Positions 46,041 to 55,273 of a stretch of DNA of 64,000 bases are shown here, one piece after another; within the stretch, counting starts at the first letter, position 1, and each line of letters opens with the position of its first letter. The notes beneath the pieces are model-generated. The model ran no database searches and was not told the origin of the DNA. It saw only the letters and a list, made by a program, of their open reading frames with translations. The position numbers and the translations under genes were made by a program. The stretch spans positions 43,576 to 107,575 of the forward strand of contig WGLS01000003.1 in the NCBI GenBank assembly GCA_016125455.1, read 5' to 3'. The DNA comes from Alphaproteobacteria bacterium. GTDB lineage: Bacteria; Pseudomonadota; Alphaproteobacteria; Caulobacterales; Parvularculaceae.

Positions 46041-47018
46041 ATGTTTGGGGCGCGAAAAGAACGACTTCTCATCATCAAGGCCGACACCCTTGCTGGATTC
46101 GTGGCGGCGGAGCCGCTGTTCGAAAGCATTAGGGCTACCTTCCCCAACGCCGACATCAGCCTTTTGACGACACAGGACCTGCACCGCATGGCGCGAGCGG
46201 CCCCTTATTTCGATCAAGTCGCCACACCGCCTGACTTCGCAAACCCGACGGAAAAGAAGGCCTTCGCTGCGCAGCTGAAAGGCGCAAAATTTTCGCGCGT
46301 GTTTGACCTCTCCGGCTCCGAGACATCGAAAAAAGTTGCTGCTGCCTTTGGCCCGTTCGGTCCCAAGGTGTTTTCAGTCTCGCCGCCCGCCGCCCGTGGC
46401 AAGAAAAAGAAACTTGAGGATCTTTTCCCTGACGCGACAAGACTTTGTTCGGCAAACGGGATTTCCGAGCCCGCCCGGCTGCCCGAATTTGGCTGGGCGG
46501 TGACAGCCCGCAAGGACTCCGCGAACATGCAGCCGAGCTGGTTTGGCATTTCCGGTCCGTTTGGCCTTCTCGCTCCGGGCGCGGACGAGAAAAGGCGCTG
46601 GCCGGCTGAAGCCTATGGCCAGTTTGCGCGAATCGCGACCGACGCGGGCGTTATGCCGGTTCTCGTCGGGGGCAAGGAGTTGCACAACTTTGGCGACCTT
46701 GTTTGCGAGGCGGCGCCATCAATTGTCGACTTGACCGGCAAGACTGACCATCTGCAGCTGGCTGCTCTGGCGAAAGACGCCGCATTCTTTGTGAGCGATT
46801 GCGCAGACGAGATGAACCTTGCCGTCGCTGTGGGCGGCGCTGGCGTCCTAATCAAGCGTCAAGGCGAGGAGGCGCTCGCGCCGACAGGCCGGAATGTCAT
46901 GACGGTTACTGTCAAGCGTAACATGTCTGAGGCCGCTGCACCCTATGTGTGGCAATACCTCAACAATATGGGGCTCATTCCCGGTCGCGAACAGCGCGCG
47001 CGAGCTGGCGCGCGTTGA
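46041..47018 (+). CDS. Glycosyltransferase family 9 (heptosyltransferase-like)
   Basis: A 325-residue GT-B glycosyltransferase of the heptosyltransferase group, probably acting on lipopolysaccharide core sugars. It opens KERLLIIKADTLAGFVAAEPLFESIRATFP, the usual GT9 start, and has GADEKRRWPAEAYGQFARIA and the nucleotide-binding region VDLTGKTDHLQLAALAKDAAFFVSDCADEMNLAVAVG kept in outline (conserved Asp-x-Gly pattern partly altered to SDCADEMNLA). The ATG at 46041 is a fair start. Its stop overlaps the -35 box of infC. Confidence 0.88.
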   Translation: MFGARKERLLIIKADTLAGFVAAEPLFESIRATFPNADISLLTTQDLHRMARAAPYFDQVATPPDFANPTEKKAFAAQLKGAKFSRVFDLSGSETSKKVAAAFGPFGPKVFSVSPPAARGKKKKLEDLFPDATRLCSANGISEPARLPEFGWAVTARKDSANMQPSWFGISGPFGLLAPGADEKRRWPAEAYGQFARIATDAGVMPVLVGGKELHNFGDLVCEAAPSIVDLTGKTDHLQLAALAKDAAFFVSDCADEMNLAVAVGGAGVLIKRQGEEALAPTGRNVMTVTVKRNMSEAAAPYVWQYLNNMGLIPGREQRARAGAR

Positions 47019-47044
47019 TCAAAACCTTAACGCCTCTATATAAC
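47015..47044 (+). promoter_or_regulatory. Promoter of infC
   Basis: TTGATC at 47015-47020 and a TATATAAC stretch at 47037-47044 give a spacing of 16-18 bases depending on which hexamer is used. The -35 box overlaps the stop of the upstream glycosyltransferase gene. A leader of about 85 bases would precede the infC start codon. Confidence 0.5.
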
Positions 47045-47127
47045 CTTCGATTGTGTGACCACGTGAGGGCCTGCCGTCCTGGCATGGTCGCGTGAACTGA
47101 ACCGCTTTAGCAACCAAGGAGAGCGCC

Positions 47128-47667
47128 ATAGCCCGGAGACCATTCGCGCAGCAGCCGACAAAGGATGACGGCCCGCGCATCAACGAGAAAATCAACTCGC
47201 CGCAAGTCCTTCTGATTGACCATACTGGGGAAAAACGCGGCGTCATATCGACCGAGCAAGCGATCGAAATCGCCCAGGGCGTAGGCATGGACCTCGTCGA
47301 AGTGTCGCCGAATACGACGCCGCCGGTCTGCAAAATCCTCGATTTTGGCAAGTTCAAATACCAGCAGCAGAAGAAAAAGAACGAAGCCAAGAAAAAGCAA
47401 AAGGTTGTCGAGATCAAAGAGATCAAGATGCGCCCGAACATCGACAGCCATGACTATGACGTCAAGGCGAAGGCGATGCGCAGGTTTTTTGACGAAGGCG
47501 ACAAGGTCAAGGTGACATTGCGATTTCGAGGCCGAGAAATGGCGCATCAGGAACGCGGCATGGAGCTGCTCCAGAAGGTTCAGGCTGACTTTGACGAGGT
47601 CGCCAAGGTGGAGCAGTTGCCCAAACTCGAAGGTCGCCAGATGATGATGGTCATGGCGCCTAGATAG
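47128..47667 (+). CDS. infC: Translation initiation factor IF-3, starting with AUA
   Basis: IF-3 binds the 30S subunit and checks the start codon and initiator tRNA. The full protein (179 residues, matching the usual 180) only appears if translation begins at the ATA codon 47128, which has AAGGAG 7 bases upstream. The true N-terminal domain is then present: [17 protein letters not shown] and [17 protein letters not shown], and the C-terminal domain [20 protein letters not shown] and [16 protein letters not shown]. The first ATG in frame (47287) would remove the whole N-terminal domain. Unusual starts such as AUU are known for infC, where IF-3 represses its own mRNA. Confidence 0.9.
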   Translation: MARRPFAQQPTKDDGPRINEKINSPQVLLIDHTGEKRGVISTEQAIEIAQGVGMDLVEVSPNTTPPVCKILDFGKFKYQQQKKKNEAKKKQKVVEIKEIKMRPNIDSHDYDVKAKAMRRFFDEGDKVKVTLRFRGREMAHQERGMELLQKVQADFDEVAKVEQLPKLEGRQMMMVMAPR

Positions 47668-47992
47668 ACGAAGCATTGCGCGTCGTGCGCGGTTCCGTCT
47701 AATGACATCCAGGCCTGAAATAAACGCCGGTCCGACCTAAATCGGGCCGGCTTTGTTCATTTGGGCGACAGGTCCCCGCTCTTTCGGGCCAAATGGCGTC
47801 CGGCCGCGCTCCGCTTGCGTTTATCTATTGATTAATCATTCATGAAGCGAAACGATTTCGGCACGCGAATGGCATGTGAGGGGCGGCCCGCTACTTGCTT
47901 GGCGATGATGCGGACCGCGAGGGGCAAACGCGCTGAACGAACTTTCGCGGATGCAGGGGCAAGTGCGTCGGTGAATAGGGGCGAATGATACG
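47668..47992. other. 325-base intergenic region after infC
   Basis: Holds the infC terminator near its left end. The rest, with an AT-richer stretch at 47820-47850, probably holds the promoter of the gene at 47993. I see no RNA gene or repeat. Confidence 0.45.
47726..47754 (+). terminator. Rho-independent terminator after infC
   Basis: A 10-bp stem (GCCGGTCCGA / TCGGGCCGGC, one wobble pair) with a 6-base loop is followed by a short TTTG run. It lies about 60 bases after the infC stop. Confidence 0.65.
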
Positions 47993-48346
47993 GTGGACTC
48001 ATTTTTTTCATCCCCGGCGAATGTCGAAACAGTCCTCTACGTGCTGGCGCCTGTCATTGCGGCGCTGCTCACGGGCGTCGCGATCGGCTGGTTCATTTGG
48101 GGCGGCGAGCGCAGCGACGACGCGGCGCTGGGGCGAATTCGCGCTCGGAGCGGCGAACCTGATGGCGCAATCGATCCAACGAGCCGATTGGCCGAACTCG
48201 AAACCGAGCTTGGCCGGGCGCGGGAGCTATTGAAAAAGAACGCCAGTCGCCAGGATGCTCTCGCGACGGACCTTTCAGCGGTCGACAAGGCCGTTAAGCG
48301 CGCTGCTGGTCGGGTGGCATTGGTGATGCGCGGCTTGAAAGCTTGA
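47993..48346 (+). CDS. Membrane-anchored coiled-coil protein of unknown function
   Basis: A 117-residue protein with one N-terminal membrane helix (about 15-36, VLAPVIAALLTGVAIGWFIWG) and a cytoplasmic coiled coil (LAELETELGRARELLKKNAS) ending in a basic tail. No family is recognised. The GTG at 47993 (AGGGGCG about 8 bases upstream) gives this frame; a competing ATG at 47985 in another frame leads to low-complexity protein. It is probably co-transcribed with the following channel-like gene, 60 bases on. Confidence 0.6.
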   Translation: MDSFFSSPANVETVLYVLAPVIAALLTGVAIGWFIWGGERSDDAALGRIRARSGEPDGAIDPTSRLAELETELGRARELLKKNASRQDALATDLSAVDKAVKRAAGRVALVMRGLKA

Positions 48347-48406
48347 CAGGATCGGGTATCGCCGATCCTCGAGGTTGAACAGGTTCGGCGAGGGCAATTT
48401 TCCCAG

Positions 48407-48853
48407 ATGGAAATTTTCAGAGACGACATTGTAGGCCAGTTGACGATCTCAGCAGGGATGATTGCCTCGACGACTTTCGTGCATGGCGTGTTCGTGGCGA
48501 TCGCGGCTGCGATCTTCCGCAGCGCTTCGCACCAGTTTTTCAACCGTATACGGATGCTCCGCGATAGCGTCGCGCTCGTGCTGGTGATGCTTATTCTGGC
48601 CATTGGCCACGCGGTCGAAATCTGGATGTGGGCGGTCGCGTTCCTGCAGCTGGATCTCTTCATCGAACTCGAGTCCGCGCTCTATTTCGCCGCCGTCAGT
48701 TATACGACGCTGGGCTTCGGCGACGTACTGATTGACCCGCCATGGCGGCTATTGTCGGGCGCTGCTGCAGCCAACGGCCTTCTGCTGTTCGGGATGTCCG
48801 CGGCCTTACTGCTTGAGGTTGCCAAAGGGCTCCGGCTCAGCGGATCTCGATAA
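48407..48853 (+). CDS. Two-helix K+ channel-like protein
   Basis: A 148-residue membrane protein with the potassium-channel selectivity filter TTLGFGD (around residue 103) after a pore helix (ALYFAAVSY). Helices lie at about 15-36, 52-73 and 120-142. No sensor or regulatory domain follows, so it is a minimal channel of about KcsA size. Cation flux is inferred from the filter. Its last 48 bases overlap the 3' end of the MFS gene on the other strand, convergently. Confidence 0.82.
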   Translation: MEIFRDDIVGQLTISAGMIASTTFVHGVFVAIAAAIFRSASHQFFNRIRMLRDSVALVLVMLILAIGHAVEIWMWAVAFLQLDLFIELESALYFAAVSYTTLGFGDVLIDPPWRLLSGAAAANGLLLFGMSAALLLEVAKGLRLSGSR

Positions 48854-50179
48854 GCCTTCATGATCGGCCGGGGCCTGTTTCGGCGTTGGCGGATTCGCCC
48901 TTACCGCGTACCAGAGCGTCACCAGAGCTGATGCGGCGAGAAGCGACGCCAGGAAGAACGGCGCGCCGGGCATGTAGAACGGCGCGCCGTTTGGCGCGAT
49001 GGCGAACGGACCGATTCCGACCGGGGTGCCCGGCGCGACGAATGCTGCGAAGACCTGGGTCATTGCATAAGGTCCGATGATCATCGACAAGCCGGCGATG
49101 CCGGCGATCGCGCCCTGCAACTCGCCCTGGGCGTCCGGCGGCACTGTCCGAGACATGATCCCCTGGAGCGACGGGAGGGTAAGTCCCGCAAAGGCGCCCA
49201 CGGGTATCAGCATATAGACCATCCACCCTTCCTGAATGGCGCCATAAAGTCCGTACACGAGTGTTGCGACGGACAGGCTCATGAATGCAGTGCCGCGCTC
49301 GCCGAGTCGTGGCGTAATGACGCGCGTCAAGCCGCCCTGGACAATCGCGGCAGCGAGTCCGACGGCGGTCAGGGAGTACGCAATCTCGCGCGGCGACCAA
49401 TCGAATTTTTCGCCGGAATAGTATGCCCATACTGACGGAAAGCTCCAGTGACCAATCTGGAACAGGAAAACGGACAGGGCAATCGGCAGAATTTCCGGAT
49501 ACTTTCTGAACTGAATGAAGCTGCCGAACATGTTTGCCCGTCGCCAGTCGAATGCGCGTCGATTGCTGCGGCTGAGCGTCTCGGGCAGGAATATTGATCC
49601 GTAGATGAAGTTTATCAGGCCAAGTCCGGCGACAAAGTAGAACGGCGCTCGAACGCCATAGGCTTCGCCAACTAGTCCGCCGACCATTGGGCCGATAATG
49701 AAGCCAAGCCCGAATGCCGCGCCCATCAGGCCGAAATTCGCGGCGCGCTTCTCCGGCGGAGAGATGTCGGCGATGTAGGCGTTCGCCGTCGTGAAAGTCG
49801 CGGCAAACGCGCCGCTCATGATACGGGCGGCCAGCAACACCGCGAGCGACGGCGCCGCAGCGAGCAAGAGGAAGTCGAGGGAATAGGCCACAAGCGAGCC
49901 TAGGATGACCGGCCGTCTGCCAAATCTGTCCGACAAGGCGCCAAGCACAGGCCCCATCACGAATTGCATGATGGCGTACACCGCCGACATGATCCCGCCC
50001 CATCGCGCCGCATAGGCAAGGTCCTTGCCGGTGACGTCCATGATAAGGTCAGGCATTACAGGCACGATCACGCCAAAGCCGGTCATGTTGATCAGGACAG
50101 TGATGAAAATGAACGCGAGGGCGTTTCGCCCTCGTGGCTTCGCGCCGTTGACGATGGCGGTCGCCGATGCGTTGCTCAT
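48806..50179 (-). CDS. MFS transporter of the TetA/multidrug (DHA1) type
   Basis: A 457-residue twelve-helix transporter with the motif [17 protein letters not shown] and the antiporter motif [16 protein letters not shown], resembling tetracycline and multidrug proton antiporters. The substrate is unknown. Its start overlaps the CorC-like gene stop (ATGA), so it belongs to the aroK-aroB-corC transcript. The 3' end overlaps the channel gene. Confidence 0.93.
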   Translation of the reverse strand: MSNASATAIVNGAKPRGRNALAFIFITVLINMTGFGVIVPVMPDLIMDVTGKDLAYAARWGGIMSAVYAIMQFVMGPVLGALSDRFGRRPVILGSLVAYSLDFLLLAAAPSLAVLLAARIMSGAFAATFTTANAYIADISPPEKRAANFGLMGAAFGLGFIIGPMVGGLVGEAYGVRAPFYFVAGLGLINFIYGSIFLPETLSRSNRRAFDWRRANMFGSFIQFRKYPEILPIALSVFLFQIGHWSFPSVWAYYSGEKFDWSPREIAYSLTAVGLAAAIVQGGLTRVITPRLGERGTAFMSLSVATLVYGLYGAIQEGWMVYMLIPVGAFAGLTLPSLQGIMSRTVPPDAQGELQGAIAGIAGLSMIIGPYAMTQVFAAFVAPGTPVGIGPFAIAPNGAPFYMPGAPFFLASLLAASALVTLWYAVRANPPTPKQAPADHEGLSRSAEPEPFGNLKQ

Positions 50180-51510
50180 CCCGGCGTTCCTTCGGCGGAC
50201 GGCGGGGGAACCTCTGTCGCCATCCCGCCTGTTCCCTGCATCCTGAGCGGCGTAATTTTCACCGCAGTGATCTGGTTGCGACGTCGCCGAAGGATCTTGA
50301 AGCGAAAGCCATGAAAAGCGAACGTCTGTCCGACTTCAGGGATGCACTGCCCTTCGTGAATGACAAGGCCTGCGATCGTTACGGCTTCATCGTCGGGCAA
50401 GCTCCAGTCGAGGGCGCGGTTCAGATCCCGAATAGTGACGTCCCCGTCAACATTTATTGACCCGTCCGCTTGCGGACGGACACCCTGCACTGGGCTGTCA
50501 TACTCGTCTTCAATTTCGCCGACAATCTCTTCGAGAATGTCTTCAAGCGTCACGAGGCCACGGATCGAGCCATACTCATCGACGACCAGTGCAAAGTGTT
50601 CCTGCTTCACTTTGAAGGCGTCGAGTTGCTCCTGCAGCGTCGTCGTCTCGGGCACGAAGTAGGGGGACCGCGCTATTGCAGCGAGATCGATCTGGTCAAC
50701 GTTCCGGTCCGCGTCCCAGATCGCCCTCAACAGATCCTTCGCGTGCAATACGCCGACGATATCGTCCGGGCTGTCGCGATAGAGCGGCAGCCTGGTATGC
50801 GGGCTCTTGAGCGCAGTCGTAATCAGTTCCCGTGTCGGGCGGTGCAGGTCGAGCATCTCGATCGACTTGCGGTGTATCATGATCTCCTCGACGCGAATGT
50901 CATCGAGATCGAGCGCGCCGCGGAAGAGGTCCCGGACTTCTCGTTCGAGGCCGCCCTCGACATGGTGTAAATCAACCGCCCCGCGCAATTCGTCCGCGGC
51001 GGAGAACGGTGAGTCGCCTTCTTTGGTGTCGACGCCGAACCCCTTGAGCGTCGTCCTCACAACAAATTGTACAATCCGCGTCACAGGCGCAAAGAGCAGC
51101 ACCACCCAGCGCATCAGCGGCGCGACGGCCATCGCGAACGCATCCGGCCTCGCGATCGCGATTGTTTTCGGCATCACCTCGGAGAAGACGACGATCAATG
51201 CCGTCATCATGACCGTTGCATACACAAGACCGGCCTCGCCGAATATCGAGCCAAGCAATGCGCCGGACAGCACCGCAGCGGAGTTATTGACAAGGTTGTT
51301 GCCAAGGAGGATCGCGCCAAGCATGCGCTCGCGATCGCGGATCAACGCATTGACCCTCCTTGCGCGCTTGTCGCCGTCGGATTCGAGCTTGTGCATCCGT
51401 GCGCGCGATGTCGCCGTCAGCGCCGTTTCCGAACCGGAAAAGAAGGCGGACATCGTCAGAAGGATAAGGATGACGCCAGCAATGAGCCAGGTCGAGGGAA
51501 GGTCGGTCAT
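50176..51510 (-). CDS. CorC/HlyC family membrane protein (CBS domains)
   Basis: A 444-residue protein with the DUF21 membrane domain (N-terminal about 200 residues, opening LIAGVILILLTMSAFFSGSETALTA), a CBS pair (IMIHRKSIEMLD and KVKQEHFALVVDEYGSIRGLVTLEDILEEIVGEI) and a C-terminal CorC/HlyC domain. Members are linked to magnesium or cobalt efflux. The family is often mis-named haemolysin. It lies 43 bases after aroB and overlaps the MFS gene. Confidence 0.92.
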   Translation of the reverse strand: MTDLPSTWLIAGVILILLTMSAFFSGSETALTATSRARMHKLESDGDKRARRVNALIRDRERMLGAILLGNNLVNNSAAVLSGALLGSIFGEAGLVYATVMMTALIVVFSEVMPKTIAIARPDAFAMAVAPLMRWVVLLFAPVTRIVQFVVRTTLKGFGVDTKEGDSPFSAADELRGAVDLHHVEGGLEREVRDLFRGALDLDDIRVEEIMIHRKSIEMLDLHRPTRELITTALKSPHTRLPLYRDSPDDIVGVLHAKDLLRAIWDADRNVDQIDLAAIARSPYFVPETTTLQEQLDAFKVKQEHFALVVDEYGSIRGLVTLEDILEEIVGEIEDEYDSPVQGVRPQADGSINVDGDVTIRDLNRALDWSLPDDEAVTIAGLVIHEGQCIPEVGQTFAFHGFRFKILRRRRNQITAVKITPLRMQGTGGMATEVPPPSAEGTPG

Positions 51511-51553
51511 GTCAGCTTTGCGTATTTTGCCGTTGGGTCAGTCGGGCGCGGGA

Positions 51554-52684
51554 TCATGGGGCGCCCGCCTGCGCCAGGAAAGCGCGAACGTCGTCGAGAT
51601 CGGCGTCGGGCTCGACGAACGCCTTGCCAATGCCTGCAGCTAACACGAGGGCTAGCTTGCCGCCTGCCATTTTTTTGTCCTGACGCATCAACGCGACAAG
51701 TCGTTCCGGCGAGCGATCAGCATTTGTCGGCGGAAGGTCGCCAAAAGACGTTGGCAAGCCTACCGATGCCAGATGCGCCTTGAGCGACGCGGCGTCGGGT
51801 TCCGGCGCGAGCCCGCGCCGCACGGAATAGTCGAACGCCAGCGCCATGCCCACGGCAACGGCTTCGCCATGGAGGAGCGCGTCGGAAAAGCCGTACACGG
51901 CCTCCAGGGCATGCCCGAAAGTGTGGCCAAGGTTTAACAGCCGGCGCTCGCTTTTTTCGGTTTCGTCCCGTGCGACGATGGCGGCTTTTGCGGCGACGCA
52001 GATTTCAACCGCGCGGGCGAGCATTTGCCTGTCGCCTGACATCAGCTTGCCAGCGCGTTCATCGAGCCAGTCAAAGAACCCGGCGTCGCCAAGGGCTGCG
52101 TATTTCACCACCTCAGCGTAACCGGCGAGCAATTCCCGCCTTGGCAGCGTCGCGAGGGCCTCTACGTCAGCGATGACAAGACTCGGCTGGTGAAAGGCGC
52201 CGATCAGATTCTTGCCTTCCGGCGCATTTATCGCTGTCTTTCCGCCAACGGAAGAATCGACCTGCGCCAGAAGCGTCGTTGGAATTTGAACGAACCGACA
52301 GCCGCGGCGAACCAGCGCTGCAGCGAGACCCGCAACGTCGCCGATAACGCCGCCGCCGAAGGCGACGATCACGTCGGTGCGCTCAACACCGAGCGCCAGC
52401 ATTCTGGACATCAAGCCGGTGAGGGACGCTGCCGATTTCGTCGCCTCGCCCGGCGGCAGAACGATGAATTCGTACCGTATGTCCGCCCTGGCGAGCGCGC
52501 GCCCAAGAGAGTCGCCATGCAGCCGCGCGACATTCTCGTCCGTGACGACAACAAGAAACGGACGGGCCTGCAGCGGACGGATGAGTTCGCCTGCGCGACC
52601 GATCAAGCCGGCGCCGACCACAATTTCATAGCTGCGATCCGTCGTTGGTGCCGGTAGATCGACGCGCAAGCTCACGTCCGTCAT
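51554..52684 (-). CDS. aroB: 3-dehydroquinate synthase
   Basis: Second step of the shikimate pathway; converts DAHP to 3-dehydroquinate using NAD and a metal. The 376-residue product has GGGVIGDVAGLAAALVRRGCRFVQIPTTLLAQVDSSVGGK, AINAPEGKNLIGAFHQP and the metal site LGHTFGHALE. The ATG at 52684 overlaps the aroK stop by 4 bases (ATGA). It is the second gene of aroK-aroB-corC-MFS. Confidence 0.97.
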   Translation of the reverse strand: MTDVSLRVDLPAPTTDRSYEIVVGAGLIGRAGELIRPLQARPFLVVVTDENVARLHGDSLGRALARADIRYEFIVLPPGEATKSAASLTGLMSRMLALGVERTDVIVAFGGGVIGDVAGLAAALVRRGCRFVQIPTTLLAQVDSSVGGKTAINAPEGKNLIGAFHQPSLVIADVEALATLPRRELLAGYAEVVKYAALGDAGFFDWLDERAGKLMSGDRQMLARAVEICVAAKAAIVARDETEKSERRLLNLGHTFGHALEAVYGFSDALLHGEAVAVGMALAFDYSVRRGLAPEPDAASLKAHLASVGLPTSFGDLPPTNADRSPERLVALMRQDKKMAGGKLALVLAAGIGKAFVEPDADLDDVRAFLAQAGAP

Positions 52685-53262
52685 GCATCCATTTCCATGT
52701 TCAGACGCTCTTGCACCGCCGCCAGAACGCAATCGACGGTTCGCGACTGCGGCCCCTTAGCGCTGTCGACGGTCAAATCCGCCTCGGCGTACCAAGGGGC
52801 GCGGAGTTGCATGAGGCGATCAATCGTCGCCCTTGGGTCGCCGTCCCTCAGAAGCGGGCGCGTATCGCGTCGGGTGGCGCGCTCCACAATCACATCGATG
52901 TCAGCGCGCAACCACACAGACAAGGACCGTTCCTTGATCACCTGTCGCGTCGATTTGATCGTCATTGCGCCGCCGCCTGTGGCTAGGACGATTGGGTCAC
53001 CGGATAGCAGGCGTTCGATAACCTGGGTCTCGCCACGCCGGAAATGTTCCTCGCCGTATCGAGCGAATAGATCGGCAACCGACATGCCGGCAGCCCGCTC
53101 GATTTCTTCGTCCGCGTCAAAAAAAGGCAGGCCGAGTCGAGGCGCCAGTCGCTTGCCGACCGTCGTCTTGCCAACGCCCATCATGCCAACGAGCACGACC
53201 GACCGTCGCCGCGGTTGGCCCTTCCTTGAAAGTTCGTTAGATTCCAGTCCCATGCTCCCCAT
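52681..53262 (-). CDS. aroK: Shikimate kinase
   Basis: Phosphorylates shikimate with ATP in aromatic amino-acid synthesis. The product is about 193 residues long with the P-loop GMMGVGKTTVGKRLA, DADEEIERAAG, the substrate motif GEEHFRRGE and LATGGGA. The start is uncertain: ATG 53262 or ATG 53253. It is the first gene of the aroK-aroB operon. There is no fused aroB, unlike in some bacteria. Confidence 0.94.
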   Translation of the reverse strand: MGSMGLESNELSRKGQPRRRSVVLVGMMGVGKTTVGKRLAPRLGLPFFDADEEIERAAGMSVADLFARYGEEHFRRGETQVIERLLSGDPIVLATGGGAMTIKSTRQVIKERSLSVWLRADIDVIVERATRRDTRPLLRDGDPRATIDRLMQLRAPWYAEADLTVDSAKGPQSRTVDCVLAAVQERLNMEMDA

Positions 53263-53390
53263 ATGGCACGATGTAAGCAAACATCGACCGTCACGCCACT
53301 ATTCCGCCATCGAGGTTTCCTTTTGTCGATCGATGAAAGACTTTATGGACAAGCGGAAGCTAGGCTTCCAGCGTTCGAGGGGCTGTCTGA

Positions 53391-53516
53391 ATGAAGATGT
53401 TTGTCGCCTTGGTCGCAATCGCGATTGCGGTTGTCGTTGGCCTTTACTTCTATGGCGCTTCGATAGAACCGGAGACGTCGACCGTGGTGCAGGAGGCGGA
53501 GAATGTCCGCGAATAA
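53391..53516 (+). CDS. 41-residue small membrane protein
   Basis: A tiny protein with a membrane helix (about residues 3-22) and an acidic tail (EPETSTVVQEAENVRE). Its end overlaps the next gene by 14 bases, and the ribosome site of that gene (AGGAGG) lies inside it. No family is recognised. The frame fits a small protein coupled to the 549-codon gene; the support is layout, not homology. Confidence 0.55.
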   Translation: MKMFVALVAIAIAVVVGLYFYGASIEPETSTVVQEAENVRE

Positions 53517-55152
53517 GAATGCTGGCGCTATCGCCGGGGCGTTGATTGCAGGCGTGCTGACGCTGTCGACGGGCGCTCATGCGCAAGGCGTCGCGCCGGT
53601 CGCGGTCGAGGAAACCAGCATTGCGCGGGACGCTTTTTCGACCGGCATTCTCGGCGCTGACGCGGGCGGTTTCGGATCGGATTTATGGGCGGGCGCATCC
53701 GCGGCTGAACTCGAACGACTGCTCGTACTTACGCCATCCCGGCCGGCCAGCCCGGCGATGGGCCGGCTGCTACAGCGGTTGCTGTTAACGACAGCGCCGG
53801 GGCCACAGGGCGCGCCGGCCTCGCTTGGCGGGAGGAAGCTTCTCGCGCTCGCGCGCGTTGGCCGGTACGACGATGCGCGAACGATCGCCAGCCTGTCGTC
53901 TGCCGCGCAAGACGACCAATGGGTGAACCAGGCGCTGGCTGTCGCGGACCTCCTCGATGCTGACCTCAGCGGCGCGTGCAGTCGCGAAGACCGGGTCAAC
54001 GCGGGGCGGGATGCGCTTTTCTGGGTCAAGCTGCGAGTGCTCTGCTACGCCTCGGAAGACCAGTTTGACAGCGCCGATTTGACGCTCGGGGTATTGCGGG
54101 AACAGGGCTCGCTGAGCGACGCCGACGACGCATTGCTCACCGCGGCATCGATCCCGGCGCCACTGAAGAAACCCGTGGCGCCTAAGACGGCGCTTCAGCT
54201 TGCGCTTCTGCGCCGACTAAGCGGCGCCACCGCGGCTGGCTATGAGGGATCGGCCGATGGGGGCGTGCTTCTTTCAATTGCTCGCAACGAAGAGACCGAC
54301 GCCAGGACCCGCCTTGTTGCGGCGACCCATGCGGCGGCGATTGGCGCCGCTCGCGCCCCGACGCTAAAGGCGCTCTTTGCCGGCGTCGATGCGGCGTCGG
54401 ACATGACGTTGGCTGACGACGATATTCTCATTGATGCGGCGCGCTTTCAGCGGATAGCTAAGATGACCAGCCCGGAGTTCTTGCGTGACCGGGCAACGCT
54501 AATCGCTGAAGCCGTACGGATCGCGCCGAGCTTTCCGCGAGCCTATGCGGCCGCCCTAGTCTATGCCGAAGACGTGTCGGCGCTTGAAGGCGTCATTGTC
54601 GCGCCGGATGAGGCGGCGGCGTTCGCCATCGTTTCCATGGCGAATGGTCGGCCTGAGGCGGCGGCGCGGTGGCTGCAGGGCATGCTCGGCCAGGGGCTCA
54701 ATACCGTCAACGAGAAACAGGCGCTTGAGTTCATTGACCTCGTGAATCTCCTCGGCGTGCTCGACGGACGGCAAGCGCGGATCGTCGCGGCGGCGGCGAA
54801 TGTCCAGATTGATCCGCCTCGCGCGCGGTTCAGCGCGGCTGACGAGATCGATCGCGAACGCCTCGGGGCGATCATCGCAGCAGGGTTTGGAGCGGCTTCA
54901 AGCAATGCGCGCGGCCAGCTTGCGCTTTCGGCAATTGCGCTGACAAGCCCTGCCTTTCTTGGCGATCCTGTGGCGGACCGCGTTGCCGCAGCGGCGCTGA
55001 CGGCTGCCGGGCTTGACGACGTGCGGCGGCGCCACGAATTCGAGACCGCCTGGAAGGCGACATTCCCGGATAGTGAAGCGGTCGCCGTCACCGCCTCAGC
55101 ACATGATGAAGATGGCGGTTTCGCGCCAAGCCTGAAGCCACAAAACCCCTGA
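53503..55152 (+). CDS. Large secreted helical protein of unknown function
   Basis: A 549-residue protein with a signal peptide (GALIAGVLTLSTGAHA-Q) and a mature part of about 520 residues that is Ala/Leu-rich, mostly alpha-helical and shows a repeat-like pattern (RLLVLTPSRPASPAMGRLLQRLLL, and similar segments), reminiscent of TPR or HEAT-type repeats. No catalytic motif is evident. AGGAGG lies 7 bases before the ATG. It sits alone with the 41-residue gene before accA. Confidence 0.75.
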   Translation: MSANKNAGAIAGALIAGVLTLSTGAHAQGVAPVAVEETSIARDAFSTGILGADAGGFGSDLWAGASAAELERLLVLTPSRPASPAMGRLLQRLLLTTAPGPQGAPASLGGRKLLALARVGRYDDARTIASLSSAAQDDQWVNQALAVADLLDADLSGACSREDRVNAGRDALFWVKLRVLCYASEDQFDSADLTLGVLREQGSLSDADDALLTAASIPAPLKKPVAPKTALQLALLRRLSGATAAGYEGSADGGVLLSIARNEETDARTRLVAATHAAAIGAARAPTLKALFAGVDAASDMTLADDDILIDAARFQRIAKMTSPEFLRDRATLIAEAVRIAPSFPRAYAAALVYAEDVSALEGVIVAPDEAAAFAIVSMANGRPEAAARWLQGMLGQGLNTVNEKQALEFIDLVNLLGVLDGRQARIVAAAANVQIDPPRARFSAADEIDRERLGAIIAAGFGAASSNARGQLALSAIALTSPAFLGDPVADRVAAAALTAAGLDDVRRRHEFETAWKATFPDSEAVAVTASAHDEDGGFAPSLKPQNP

Positions 55153-55273
55153 TTGCCAAGGGGTTAAGCAATTTCGCGCCTTGCACTAGGGTCGCGCTGC
55201 ACCTATTTCTCCATATGGTCGGTTGTGGCTGGGTTCCGCCCGGCGGGCCGGACGCGTCGCTGCGAGGAGCGTT

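Noticed and set aside
47287..47667. infC starting at the first ATG
   Set aside because: It would remove the conserved N-terminal domain of IF-3; the ATA start with a good ribosome site restores the normal length.
47985..48233. ATG-initiated frame overlapping the 47993 gene
   Set aside because: Its product is Arg/Ser-rich without a helix pattern, whereas the GTG frame gives a normal membrane helix and coiled coil.
48858..50003. A 381-codon frame on the minus strand inside the MFS gene
   Set aside because: It overlaps the transporter in another frame and is rich in Arg/His/Cys, as expected for a shadow.
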